Shown: positions 25,100 through 33,484 of the stretch, piece by piece
Layout: every line of letters starts with the position of its first letter
Numbering within the stretch: position 1 is the stretch's first letter
Source: Kiritimatiellia bacterium
GTDB taxonomy: Bacteria; Verrucomicrobiota; Kiritimatiellia; RFP12; UBA1067
Length of the DNA: 54,499 nucleotides
Direction of reading: 5' to 3'
Assembly (NCBI GenBank): GCA_017525225.1
Contig: JAFXTB010000090.1
Coordinates: 1 to 54,499, forward strand
Notes under the pieces: generated by a model
Seen by the model: only the letters and a program-made list of their open reading frames with translations
Database searches by the model: none
What the model was told of the DNA's origin: nothing
Translations under genes and position numbers: made by a program

Positions 25100-26170
25100 G
25101 TGAAAAACGAGACTTCCGAGCAGAACAGCTCTGCATACGCACAGGCCGGCGTGAACATCGACAACAAGATGGCGGCGCTCAAATCGGTAAAGGAGCTTGT
25201 CGCCGCCACAAGGACCGTCAACGTGGTAGGCGGGATTGGCTCTTTCGGCGGGCTGTGCAGGCTGCCGCAGGGCAGCCAGAAGGATACGCTCATCGTCTCG
25301 TCCACCGACGGCGTGGGTACCAAGCTCAAGGTCGCCATGATGATGAAAAGGCACGACACCGTGGGCCAGGACATCGTGAACCACTGCGTGAACGACATCC
25401 TCGTGCAGGGCGCTAGGCCCCTTTTCTTCATGGACTACGTGGGCACGTCGAAGTTCGACGGCGCCGTGTTCCAGCAGATAGTCTCCGGGCTGTGCAAGGC
25501 GTGCAAGGAGAACAACATGGCCCTTCTCGGCGGAGAGACGGCCGAGATGCCGGGCCTGTACCCCGTGAACGAATACGATCTCGTGGGCACGATCGTGGGC
25601 ACCGTGTCGCGCAGGCAGCTGATAACCGGGCAGTCGATCCGCGCGGGTGACGTGGTGATAGGCCTGCCGTCGGGTGGACTGCAGACCAACGGATTCTCGC
25701 TCGCGCGCAAGGTGTTCTTCGACATCTGCCAGATGTCCCCGCACGACAAGCTGCCCGGCACGAACCAGACGATCGGGGACGCGCTGCTGACCATCCACAA
25801 GAGCTTCCTCAAACCTGTCCAGCGCCTCATGGAGAACAAGATCAAGATAAACGGCATGGCGCACATCACCGGCGGCGGTTTCCTGGACAACATCCCGCGC
25901 GTACTGCCCAAGGCCACCATGTGCGAAATAGACCGCACAACCTGGGACGTGCCGATGATCTTCAACTTCATCGAACGCCAGGGCAAGGTGGACCACGACG
26001 AGATGTACCGCGTATTCAACATGGGCATCGGCTATGTGCTGATCATGCCGAAGAACCAGCTTTCGCGCATGAAGGCCGTGTTCCGCAACATCCGCCAGCC
26101 ATGGTGCCAGATAGGCGTCATCCGCGTGCGCAAGCCGTCCGGCGCGCCGCAGGTCTACTATTCGAAATAG
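25100..26170 (+). CDS. purM: Phosphoribosylformylglycinamidine cyclo-ligase (AIR synthetase)
   Basis: PurM closes the imidazole ring of AIR in step 5 of purine biosynthesis, using ATP. Signature segments in order are AYAQAGVNIDNKM (N-terminal substrate loop), VSSTDGVGTKLKVA, NDILVQGARPLFFMDY, GGETAEMPGLY, GLPSGGLQTNGFSLAR and HITGGGFLDNIPRVLP. The length from GTG 25100 is 356 residues, close to the usual 345. GTG is chosen over an upstream ATG at 25058 because AAAGAGAG lies 5-10 bases before it and the upstream extension is not PurM-like. Confidence 0.95.
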   Translation: MKNETSEQNSSAYAQAGVNIDNKMAALKSVKELVAATRTVNVVGGIGSFGGLCRLPQGSQKDTLIVSSTDGVGTKLKVAMMMKRHDTVGQDIVNHCVNDILVQGARPLFFMDYVGTSKFDGAVFQQIVSGLCKACKENNMALLGGETAEMPGLYPVNEYDLVGTIVGTVSRRQLITGQSIRAGDVVIGLPSGGLQTNGFSLARKVFFDICQMSPHDKLPGTNQTIGDALLTIHKSFLKPVQRLMENKIKINGMAHITGGGFLDNIPRVLPKATMCEIDRTTWDVPMIFNFIERQGKVDHDEMYRVFNMGIGYVLIMPKNQLSRMKAVFRNIRQPWCQIGVIRVRKPSGAPQVYYSK

Positions 26171-26206
26171 CGGTCAAGGCCCTGTCATTCCCCATGGCGC
26201 GCGGCA

Positions 26207-26212
26207 TATAGT
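26207..26212 (+). promoter_or_regulatory. -10 box TATAGT, leaderless start
   Basis: TATAGT is followed by eight bases and then ATG 26221, the same geometry as the other leaderless promoters here. No Shine-Dalgarno is present in the 50-base gap after purM. Confidence 0.55.
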
Positions 26213-26220
26213 TAATTGAC

Positions 26221-27204
26221 ATGCCAATACCAAGACAAAAGAAAAGCATCGTGATCATCGCGGCACTGGCCCTTCTGGCGGCCGTAGTGGCCGGGGTCGC
26301 CATCTATTCTTCGGGATCGAAACCGCAGGATCCCGAGACGAAGAAGGTGACCGTGCGTCAAAAGAACAAGAAGAGCGTGCCGAGGAAGAAGGTGGCGAAG
26401 AATGCCAGGCCAGCCGCCGGCAAGGCCGTCGCGGCCGTCTCCACGAGGGACAAGCCCGACATGCTGGACGATCTCGACGACGAGACGAACCTGACCGCCG
26501 CCGAGCGCGCGATACTGGTGGAGCTGCAGGACGGGCTTGACGCCAACAGCCTGCGCCGCGTCGCACGGACCGTGGAGAAGATCCAGAAGCTGCAGCGCGA
26601 AAAGGGCATGGACGCCGTACCCGTGGTGCTGAGGTCCAAGGCGGTCGAGGCACTAGGTTGGTTCACCCCGGATTCCCTCACGGAGCTGATCGGCTTCATG
26701 GCGGACTCCGATCCAGAGGTGCTCGAGGACGTGATGTCGCATTTCGAATCGGCCATCGACGACTGCGAGATCGGCGACAAGGCCCTTTCCGACATTCTCA
26801 AGACCGTGGCCAAGGTGCTGGACAACGAGGATGCGTTGGACTCGTTCTTCATGGGCATCGAGTCCGACATGCGCAACAGCGTGGCGGTATCCACCTACAA
26901 GGAGATTCTGCAGACCGGCACCGAGGCGGTAAAGGCCCGCGTGTGGGAGTCCGTGGCGGACTTCACCGGCGAGGAAGACATCAACACCGTGCAGAAGCTC
27001 GAGGACTGGCTCAAGGAGAATCCCGACGACGAGGACGACGAGGAGCTTTACGGCGGCGCCTCGAAGGACGGCGATTCGGATGATGGCGACGGCGATGCGG
27101 ACGACGGCGATGCGGATGACGGCGACGACGAGGCTTCGGACAATTCCAAGGCCGGTTCAAAGAAAACCGGTTCAAACAAGGCGAAGACCAAACGGTCCCG
27201 CTGA
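26221..27204 (+). CDS. Membrane-anchored HEAT-like protein with an acidic tail
   Basis: The 327-residue protein has one N-terminal transmembrane helix (residues 9-28, SIVIIAALALLAAVVAGVA) and then a Lys/Arg-rich stretch (about 40-75). A helical middle (about 90-255) of HEAT-like repeats follows (RSKAVEALGWFTPDSLTEL, then LIGFMADSDPEVLEDVMSHF). The tail is low-complexity, rich in Asp and Gly (about 260-305), and ends in a basic stretch. I do not recognise a named family. It follows purM by 50 bases but appears to have its own promoter. A scaffold or protein-interaction role is a guess. Confidence 0.65.
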   Translation: MPIPRQKKSIVIIAALALLAAVVAGVAIYSSGSKPQDPETKKVTVRQKNKKSVPRKKVAKNARPAAGKAVAAVSTRDKPDMLDDLDDETNLTAAERAILVELQDGLDANSLRRVARTVEKIQKLQREKGMDAVPVVLRSKAVEALGWFTPDSLTELIGFMADSDPEVLEDVMSHFESAIDDCEIGDKALSDILKTVAKVLDNEDALDSFFMGIESDMRNSVAVSTYKEILQTGTEAVKARVWESVADFTGEEDINTVQKLEDWLKENPDDEDDEELYGGASKDGDSDDGDGDADDGDADDGDDEASDNSKAGSKKTGSNKAKTKRSR

Positions 27205-27207
27205 CCT

Positions 27208-28863
27208 TCACCGGCTTTTCGCGCAGAATCGGCGGCGCAGGAACGCGGCTATCTTCACAGGCCAGTCCTGCCCTTCCAGATGCAGGACGGGCAGTTCCAC
27301 GCAGCGAAGGCTGCCTGCGCGCAGCCACACGTCGAGAAGGCGTTCGCCCACGAAGCCGAACACGCGCGCGTCGTACGCGGAATACGAAGAGATGTCGAGC
27401 CGCCGTTCCAGCTCGAAGAGGATGTCGAAGAGCCAGGCGCAATATGCGTCCAGCGCGGCGCGGCGCATCACGAACATGTTGAAGCGATGCCCGCGGGGCG
27501 AGCGCATCACCGCGTCGAAAGCCGGCAGGAACTCCGGATGGCGCTCCGCCAGAATGGTCCGCGTGACATCCAGGTCGACGGCATGGTGCGCATGTGCATA
27601 CTGCGAATAGGTCGTCTCGATGAAATAGTTGCGCGCCTGCGGCAGCACTATGTCGCAGGATTCGAGAAGCGCCGCAAGCTCTTCGCCGGTGGCGATGCCA
27701 TGCGCGCCCTTGAAGAGCCGTCGGTAGTGCACAAGCCCGATCGCATCGGCCTTCAGGTTCTTCCACGCCCAGTAGAGTCCCGTCAGCTCGCAGAAGCCCC
27801 GGTTGCGGGCGCTGATGTTCTCGCCGTCGTCGTCGCGCGTGAATCCGGGCAGGGTGGGTCTGCCCGCCGCCCCCACCTGCAGCGGCAGGTATGTGGCACG
27901 CGGCGGCATCGCATACGGCTTGTGCGCGGCCACCACCACCCTCACCGGCGAGGGCGGGGCCTCCGCCGCCGACAGGTAGAACGGCGGGAACACCGCATGC
28001 CGTTCGCGGTCCTCCAGCGCGGGCGGCGTGCGCCAGCCTTCGCCGTAGAGCCTCACCATGTACTCCTCGGCCGCGCGCGGGATCTGCACCGTACGGTCCT
28101 CGAACACGGCAGGACGAGTCCCGTGCAGATCCGCCCGCAGCGCCAGCTCCCCGAAGAAGTGCCTTCTGCCCACCGGGAACGTCGCCCAGCGCGAGTGGTC
28201 GTTTCCACACAGGCGGTTCCAGCGGTCCCAGAGGCGCGTCCATGCACCGACGCCGCGCCACGCGAGACACGCGCCGACAAGCCTCTTCAGCCGGAACGCG
28301 GGCGCATTCATCCCCCATGCCCGCAGAAGCCGGCGCTCGAAGAACTGCTTGCGGCAGGAATACAGGAAGCCGAGCGCAAGCGAACCCAGGCCGTGGATCC
28401 TCCGGAGCAGCGCGTTGTCGAAGGTGTTTTCAAGAAGGAATATGTCCACGAACGCGCCGGGGTCCACATCCGTGGCCAGAAGATCCTCGCGCATCGCCAC
28501 GCGGGTACCGCCGAGGCGAACGCGCGGGAAGGCCAGAGGGTACGAACGCGGCGAACCTGGCTCGTAGATGGAATACTTTGCGCCGAATCTCGCGGAGAAG
28601 GCCGCACGGAACCGCGCCCAGTCGGAGCGCGCCATGTTCACGTCGAGATCGTCGTCCCACGGGATGAATCCGCCGTGGCGCAGCGCGCCCAGCACCGATC
28701 CGCCGCCCAGCGAATACGCGATGCCCTCGTCGGAGCATACGGCCACGATGTCGTCCAGTATCCCGAGCAGCGTCGTCTGCAGGGCCCGCAGCTCTTCGTC
28801 CGTCAGGTCCCGCGCGTCCGCGGCTCGCATCCGCTTGAAGCTGTCGAAGGTCGATAGGGGCAT
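27208..28863 (-). CDS. LicD-DUF4422 fusion: phosphotransferase plus glycosyltransferase-like protein
   Basis: Residues about 25-260 are a LicD/FKTN-type nucleotidyltransferase-fold domain: LGGGSVLGALRHGGFIPWDD with metal-binding Asp70-Asp74. LicD proteins transfer phosphocholine or similar groups to surface glycans. Residues about 305-551 are a DUF4422 domain of glycosyltransferase type: VVVAAHKPYAMP, GENISARNRGFCELTGLYWA and GLVHYRRLF. The fusion suggests one protein that adds a sugar and a phospho-substituent to a surface polymer, but this is inference. It ends the scpA-to-LicD operon, 22 bases after hemB. Confidence 0.8.
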   Translation of the reverse strand: MPLSTFDSFKRMRAADARDLTDEELRALQTTLLGILDDIVAVCSDEGIAYSLGGGSVLGALRHGGFIPWDDDLDVNMARSDWARFRAAFSARFGAKYSIYEPGSPRSYPLAFPRVRLGGTRVAMREDLLATDVDPGAFVDIFLLENTFDNALLRRIHGLGSLALGFLYSCRKQFFERRLLRAWGMNAPAFRLKRLVGACLAWRGVGAWTRLWDRWNRLCGNDHSRWATFPVGRRHFFGELALRADLHGTRPAVFEDRTVQIPRAAEEYMVRLYGEGWRTPPALEDRERHAVFPPFYLSAAEAPPSPVRVVVAAHKPYAMPPRATYLPLQVGAAGRPTLPGFTRDDDGENISARNRGFCELTGLYWAWKNLKADAIGLVHYRRLFKGAHGIATGEELAALLESCDIVLPQARNYFIETTYSQYAHAHHAVDLDVTRTILAERHPEFLPAFDAVMRSPRGHRFNMFVMRRAALDAYCAWLFDILFELERRLDISSYSAYDARVFGFVGERLLDVWLRAGSLRCVELPVLHLEGQDWPVKIAAFLRRRFCAKSR

Positions 28864-28885
28864 CGTTCGGCGCGGTTCGCCCGCA

Positions 28886-29872
28886 TCATGGGAATATCCT
28901 GGAATAGAACGGCGCCCAGTAGGATATCACCTGCGTGGCGCCGGCGCGGAATATCGCGTATAGGGATTCGCGGGCTGTGGCGTAGAGGTCGCAATGGCCA
29001 GCAGCCGCCGCCGCATGGATCATGGAGTACTCTCCGGACACATTGTAGGCCATCACCGGCAGCAGCGAGCGCTCCGACACCTCGCGGATCAGGTCGAGGT
29101 AGAAGAGAGCAGGCTTCACCATCAGCGCATCGGCGCCTTCCGCCTCGTCGAGCAGCGATTCGCGTACCGCAGTGCGCACATCCCTGAAACTCGCCTGGTA
29201 TCCCTGCCGGTCGCCTTCGCCGGGGGCGGAATTCTCCGCGTCGCGGAAAGGTCCATACATCTGCGAGGCGAACTTCGTGGAATAGGATACGAGCAACGTC
29301 TGCGCGAACCCCTCTTCGTCGAGGGCATGGCGGATGGCGGCGACCTGGCCGTCCATCATGGCTGATGGGGCTACGCCGTCCGCACCTGCGCGCGCATGGC
29401 TCACGGCGACGCGGGCGAGCATCTCGCACGCGGCGTCGTTGTCGACATCGCCAACGGCGTCGCGCGGGCCGCAGTGACCATGCGCCGTATAGGCGCAGAG
29501 GCATACGTCGGTGAGGATGACGAGGTCCGGGTAGGCCTCCCGCAGGATCGGGATCGCCCGCTGCACCGCTCCGCCGGGATCGGCGGCGGGGGTGCCGCAC
29601 TCGTCCTTGCCGTCACCTTCGTGCTGGCCGAAGAGCAGCACCCCCCTCACTCCGGATGCCGCCACCGGCGCAAGCTCCTTCACCAGTTCGTCGGCGGAGA
29701 GGCGGAACTGCCCGGGCATGGAGGCGATCGGCTCGCGGCGGCCGGTTCCAGGCACAAGGAACACCGGCCAGATGAACTTCTCCGGACCCGGACGCGGCAT
29801 GGCGAACATGTCCCGCAGCGCCGCCGTGCGCCGGAGCCGCCTGAGTCTGACTTCAGGGAAACCACTGGACAT
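28886..29872 (-). CDS. hemB: Delta-aminolevulinic acid dehydratase (porphobilinogen synthase)
   Basis: The 328-residue length is standard. HemB condenses two 5-aminolevulinates to porphobilinogen in tetrapyrrole synthesis. The Schiff-base lysines are Lys200 (YSTKFASQMYGPFR) and Lys253 (ALMVKPALFYLD). The zinc-binding cysteines are present in DVCLCAYTAHGHCG (124, 126, 134), so it is the zinc-dependent type. AYNVSGEYSM is also conserved. AGGGGAGGG lies before the ATG. No other heme gene is near; it sits in an operon with LysM, ScpAB and LicD genes. Confidence 0.96.
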   Translation of the reverse strand: MSSGFPEVRLRRLRRTAALRDMFAMPRPGPEKFIWPVFLVPGTGRREPIASMPGQFRLSADELVKELAPVAASGVRGVLLFGQHEGDGKDECGTPAADPGGAVQRAIPILREAYPDLVILTDVCLCAYTAHGHCGPRDAVGDVDNDAACEMLARVAVSHARAGADGVAPSAMMDGQVAAIRHALDEEGFAQTLLVSYSTKFASQMYGPFRDAENSAPGEGDRQGYQASFRDVRTAVRESLLDEAEGADALMVKPALFYLDLIREVSERSLLPVMAYNVSGEYSMIHAAAAAGHCDLYATARESLYAIFRAGATQVISYWAPFYSRIFP

Positions 29873-29887
29873 CCCGACCCTCCCCTG

Positions 29888-30490
29888 TCACTTGCCTTCA
29901 GCCGGCACCTTGATCTTCTGTCCTACGCGCAGGGTGTTCGGCTTGAGGTTGGGGTTGGCCTGTATTATCTTCTGGATAGGCACGTCGAAACCCTTGGCGA
30001 TCTCGGAAAGGGTCTGGCCGGGCTTTACCTCGTATTCATAGTAGTCGCCGGAGAAGGTTTCGGGCGGAGGAGGAGCCGATGGCGCGGGACGGCGCTGTCC
30101 GCGCGTCGTGGACGGCGCGGGCGGCGGAGGAGCCGTCTGAGGTGCGGGACGCGGCAACGCCGCCAGCCGCTTTGCGAGGTCCGCCACGATCTCGCGGCGC
30201 ATCGCCTCCTGCTCGCGCTTCATGTCGGCGATCTGCACCTTCAACGCCGCGATCTCGGCCCGCAGGTCGCCCACGGAGCTTCCCTGCTCAAGCCTCGCCA
30301 TGCGTGCGGCTATGGATTCCTGGTTGGCGGCCAGCTGGTCGAACTGCTGCGACAGCCTCTGCACCTCCATGACCGCCTGCTGCTGCTGGTAGGCCGCCCG
30401 TGCAGCGGCGGCATCCTGGCCGAGCGCAGACACGGCCGCAAGCAGGACCATGAGGCCGACAAGGCAGTTTTTAGAACTCGTTTCCTTCAT
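29888..30490 (-). CDS. Periplasmic LysM protein with coiled coil
   Basis: From the ATG at 30490 (six bases after AAGGAG) the protein has 200 residues. It has a signal peptide (about 1-22, VGLMVLLAAVSALGQ), a coiled coil (about 30-110, QQQQAVMEVQRLSQQFDQLA and on), a Pro-rich linker (about 110-145) and one C-terminal LysM domain (about 152-198, YEVKPGQTLSEIAKGFDVPI). LysM binds peptidoglycan or chitin-like sugars. A second in-frame ATG two codons upstream lies directly against the Shine-Dalgarno. A longer frame reaching 30748 is a shadow of the next gene. Confidence 0.8.
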   Translation of the reverse strand: MKETSSKNCLVGLMVLLAAVSALGQDAAAARAAYQQQQAVMEVQRLSQQFDQLAANQESIAARMARLEQGSSVGDLRAEIAALKVQIADMKREQEAMRREIVADLAKRLAALPRPAPQTAPPPPAPSTTRGQRRPAPSAPPPPETFSGDYYEYEVKPGQTLSEIAKGFDVPIQKIIQANPNLKPNTLRVGQKIKVPAEGK

Positions 30491-30507
30491 TTGCATCTCC
30501 TTGCTTG

Positions 30508-30741
30508 TTAGACGAAAAAGAAAACCACCCACAGCGCGAAGACGGCCGCGCTGAAGTATAGAAAGCGTGTCTGACGGCGAGAGCGCTTCGTGCGGGCACT
30601 GGTCGTCGCGAAGGCCCGGATGCCGCCGCCGCGCAGATACCGCCAGAGCGGCTGGTCGGTCGACTCGTCCATGTCCCACGGGAGGTCCTCGCTCGTATAG
30701 GCGCGGCGTCTCTTCACAATGGCTGCATGTATCGTCGGCAT
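30508..30741 (-). CDS. Small membrane protein, 77 residues
   Basis: The protein is basic and soluble-looking for about 55 residues (KRRRAYTSEDLPWDMDESTD). It then has one C-terminal transmembrane helix (FLYFSAAVFALWVVFFFV), so it is probably tail-anchored. GAGGG lies eight bases before the ATG. It lies between two LysM genes with gaps of 11 and 17 bases, so it belongs to the same operon. I do not recognise the family. Confidence 0.65.
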   Translation of the reverse strand: MPTIHAAIVKRRRAYTSEDLPWDMDESTDQPLWRYLRGGGIRAFATTSARTKRSRRQTRFLYFSAAVFALWVVFFFV

Positions 30742-30752
30742 GTCTCAAACCC

Positions 30753-31769
30753 TCACGGCAGACGGATCACCTGGCCGGCGCGCAGTCGGCCATCCAGCGA
30801 TATCGTAGCCTTGTTGAGATCCCTGATGGCGCGCCATTTCGCGGAGCTCCCGTAGAAGCGCGTCGATATCCTGTAGAGCGTGTCGCCTTCCTGGACCGTA
30901 TACGTCTCGGGACGGCCCGGCATCGACTGTTTCTTCGATTTCCCGCCGAACATCCCGGCGAATGAAGCGGGGGCCTTGTTCGTGGAGACCGCGTGGGCAT
31001 AGCGGTTTCCGGCATCGCGCTTCTCCTCCTTCTCGGCCTCGGCGCGCAACTTCGCCACCTCCGAACGGTTCAGGCGGCTCGGCGCTTCCTCGTCGTCGTC
31101 GAGCAGCTCGGCGTCCGTCGGCCGCGTGCGACGGCGCGCCGACTCCGCCTCCATCGCCTTCAGTTCGGCAAGCGCCTGCTTGGCCGTCACAGGAGCGGCG
31201 GATCCGTCGTCGGCGGTAAGTTTGGAGATTATGTTGTGCTGGGATTCGTTGTCCTTGCGCAGGCCGGCGATGGTCCTGTTCGCCTCCGCCAGCTCGAGCT
31301 CCAGCTTGCGTACCTTGGCGGTGAGCGAATCGCGTTCCTCGGTCAGCTTCTGGTTCTCCTTCTTGATCGTCTCGGGGCCAACCGCCGCCCGCTTGACGAT
31401 TTCCGCCGAAAGAAGAGTCTCGCAGAGCTTTGCGCGATCTGTCGCCACCGTCGCCTTGTCCGAGGTGGGCCGCAGCGCGAGATAGGCCCGGTAGTGCGCG
31501 ATCGCGCCGATGTAGTCCTTGCGGACTTCGTGCAGCAGCGTCGCAAGCTGGAAGTGCGCGGAATACAACTTCGGCGTGTCAAGCACCACGCGCTCGAAGC
31601 CCTTGATGGCCGCGTCGAGGCGGCCCGCCCTGTAGTCGTCCATCGCGTTCTGGTAGAGGCGGTCGGAACGTTCCTTCGCCTCCCGCTCGGCGATGGAGAC
31701 CTCCCGGTCGCATCCGGCGAAGGACATCGCGCAGAAGGTCGCCAGCGCGACCACAGGACCCTTAAACAT
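30753..31769 (-). CDS. LysM lipoprotein with TPR and coiled coil
   Basis: From ATG 31769 the protein has 338 residues. A lipobox SFAGC (Cys20) follows a hydrophobic signal. TPR-like helices span about 30-110 (YRAGRLDAAIKGFERVVLDT, then AHFQLATLLHEV). A long coiled coil spans about 135-200 (LTEERDSLTAKVRKLELELA). A C-terminal LysM spans about 290-337 (YTVQEGDTLYRISTRFYGSS). It is probably tethered to a membrane and reaching peptidoglycan. The start overlaps the scpB stop by eight bases. Upstream in-frame ATGs (for example 31775) lie inside the acidic tail codons of scpB and are less likely. Confidence 0.78.
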   Translation of the reverse strand: MFKGPVVALATFCAMSFAGCDREVSIAEREAKERSDRLYQNAMDDYRAGRLDAAIKGFERVVLDTPKLYSAHFQLATLLHEVRKDYIGAIAHYRAYLALRPTSDKATVATDRAKLCETLLSAEIVKRAAVGPETIKKENQKLTEERDSLTAKVRKLELELAEANRTIAGLRKDNESQHNIISKLTADDGSAAPVTAKQALAELKAMEAESARRRTRPTDAELLDDDEEAPSRLNRSEVAKLRAEAEKEEKRDAGNRYAHAVSTNKAPASFAGMFGGKSKKQSMPGRPETYTVQEGDTLYRISTRFYGSSAKWRAIRDLNKATISLDGRLRAGQVIRLP

Positions 31770-32667
31770 CCTCATCGTCGTCCTCCTCGTCGTCATCATC
31801 CTCGTCCTCCTCATCTTCGTCGTCATCGTCGTCAAACTCGTCCGGGGTATCGTCTATGAAGAAGTCGTCGTCGTCCGAAGAGGAACCTTCGGCCGGCTTC
31901 GACTCTTCCGTGGGAGCGTCCTCTTCGGCCGATGGCTCCGCCTCGGGCTTCACCTCTTCCGCCTGCTGTACCACCGCATTCTTGGCCGCCTCCTCCGCAG
32001 CCTGCTCCAGCTCCGTCTTCTCCTCCACGATGGGCTTGCGGTATGCAGCGGCGCGTTCGCGGGGGTTGGACCGCTGCAGTGTGGGATCGAGGCCGTTCAG
32101 ATCGCCCAGCGATGCCAGCCCGAAATGCTCGAGGAACAGCGGCGTGGTGCCATAGAGGAACGGGTGGCCCGGCAGCTCGGAGCGCCCCACGAGCCGTACA
32201 AGACCGAGTTCAAGAAGCGTCTTGAGGATGGCATCCACCGCCACGCCACGTATCTGCTCGATCTCGGCCTTCGTGATCGGCTGGCGGTATGCGACGATGG
32301 CCAGCGTCTCCAGCGCGGCGCGCGACAGGCGGCTTGGACGGTCAAGCCTGAGAAGCGCGCGCACATACCGTCCGCACGATGGCGCGGTCTGCAGGCGGTA
32401 TGCGCCGGCCCCGCACACAAGCCTGAAGCCCACGCCGGATCTTTCAAGATCCTTCTCCAGCCCGTGCAGTGCCTCTTCGATCTCGCGCGTGGTGCAGCTC
32501 TGGTACACGCCCATCACCTCGGCGTTGTCGCCCTCTTCGGGCGCGACGCCGCGCATGCAGGCGCGGATGTCGCCCACGGTCAGCGGCTGTTCGGAGGCGA
32601 ACAGAAGCGCGCCGACGATCTCCTGCAGCGATCTCGGCAATGGTATCTTTGTCTCTTCAGTACTCAT
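31762..32667 (-). CDS. scpB: Segregation and condensation protein B
   Basis: ScpB is the winged-helix dimer subunit of the SMC-ScpAB condensin that organises chromosomes. ALLFASEQPLTVGDIRACM (N-terminal winged helix), RLDRPSRLSRAALETLAIVA with YRQPITKAEIEQIRGV, and GHPFLYGTTPLFLEHFGL are diagnostic. From ATG 32667 it has 301 residues. The last ~90 residues are a low-complexity acidic tail (Glu/Asp runs), longer than in typical ScpB. It overlaps the end of scpA by 11 bases. Confidence 0.93.
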   Translation of the reverse strand: MSTEETKIPLPRSLQEIVGALLFASEQPLTVGDIRACMRGVAPEEGDNAEVMGVYQSCTTREIEEALHGLEKDLERSGVGFRLVCGAGAYRLQTAPSCGRYVRALLRLDRPSRLSRAALETLAIVAYRQPITKAEIEQIRGVAVDAILKTLLELGLVRLVGRSELPGHPFLYGTTPLFLEHFGLASLGDLNGLDPTLQRSNPRERAAAYRKPIVEEKTELEQAAEEAAKNAVVQQAEEVKPEAEPSAEEDAPTEESKPAEGSSSDDDDFFIDDTPDEFDDDDDEDEEDEDDDDEEDDDEDV

Positions 32668-33454
32668 CTGGGGCCTCGAGTGGCTGGTCTTCCGGGAGTT
32701 CCTTCGATGGAAGCACGGTGATCTCGTGGAACGCCGCATTCTGGTAGACTATGACGCGATGCTGGCGCAGCAGCTCCAGCAGCGCGAGGAACGTCACTAT
32801 CACCTCGCCGCGCGGCGCCGTGTCTGCGAAGAGGGACGTGAAGGATATCTGCCCTTCGGCGCGCGTACGTTCGACTATGAGATCCATCTTGTCGGGCACG
32901 CTCCAGCGCATGCCCTTGAGCTCGCCCTGCGGGATCTCGGCGGCGCGCGCAAGCACGTCCTGGAACGCCGTGAGGAGGTCGAAGATGTCCACGTCGCCCA
33001 GCGCCCCGGCGGCGTCCGCCGACGTCCTTTCAAACTTTGGCCGCCTGCCGCCGTATCCGAACGACTCCGCCGCGAGCGCCTCATACTCGCCGAGCCTGCC
33101 GGCCACGTCCTTGAACTTCTTGTACTCGATGAGCTGGCGCACGAGGTCGAGGCGGGGATCCACCCATTCCTCGTCGCCGCCCTCGTCGACGGTACGGCGT
33201 TCCACGGGCAGCAGCATCCGGCATTTTATCACCATCAGCGTCGCGGCCATCACGATGAACTCCCCCGCGACGTCGAGATTGAGCTGGCGCATCAGGTCGA
33301 GGTACTGCATGTACTGCTCGGTGATGCGGCCGATGGGGATGTCGTAGATGTCGAGCTCCTCGCGGCGAATGAGGTACAGAAGCAGGTCAAGAGGTCCTTC
33401 AAAGACCTCAAGATCGACCTTCCAGTCGTCTGCGAGAAGTTCCGTCTGTGCCAT
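32657..33454 (-). CDS. scpA: Segregation and condensation protein A (kleisin)
   Basis: The 265-residue protein is the kleisin subunit of the SMC complex. The N-terminal signature is FEGPLDLLLYLIRREELDIY with DIPIGRITEQYM, followed by ATLMVIKCRMLLP. The C-terminal winged helix contains IVTFLALLELLRQHRVIVYQN. It is the first gene of a seven-gene operon that continues through scpB, two LysM genes, hemB and LicD. The ATG lacks a Shine-Dalgarno but lies eight bases after TATAAT of an extended -10, so the transcript is predicted leaderless. Confidence 0.94.
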   Translation of the reverse strand: MAQTELLADDWKVDLEVFEGPLDLLLYLIRREELDIYDIPIGRITEQYMQYLDLMRQLNLDVAGEFIVMAATLMVIKCRMLLPVERRTVDEGGDEEWVDPRLDLVRQLIEYKKFKDVAGRLGEYEALAAESFGYGGRRPKFERTSADAAGALGDVDIFDLLTAFQDVLARAAEIPQGELKGMRWSVPDKMDLIVERTRAEGQISFTSLFADTAPRGEVIVTFLALLELLRQHRVIVYQNAAFHEITVLPSKELPEDQPLEAPDEY

Positions 33455-33462
33455 GGCTATGT

Positions 33463-33471
33463 ATTATACCA
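33463..33471 (-). promoter_or_regulatory. Extended -10 promoter (TGG-TATAAT), leaderless start of scpA
   Basis: TGG-TATAAT ends eight bases before the scpA ATG on the minus strand. The 30-base gap to the next gene leaves no room for a conventional leader. Confidence 0.75.
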
Positions 33472-33484
33472 GATTTCCCCGCCA

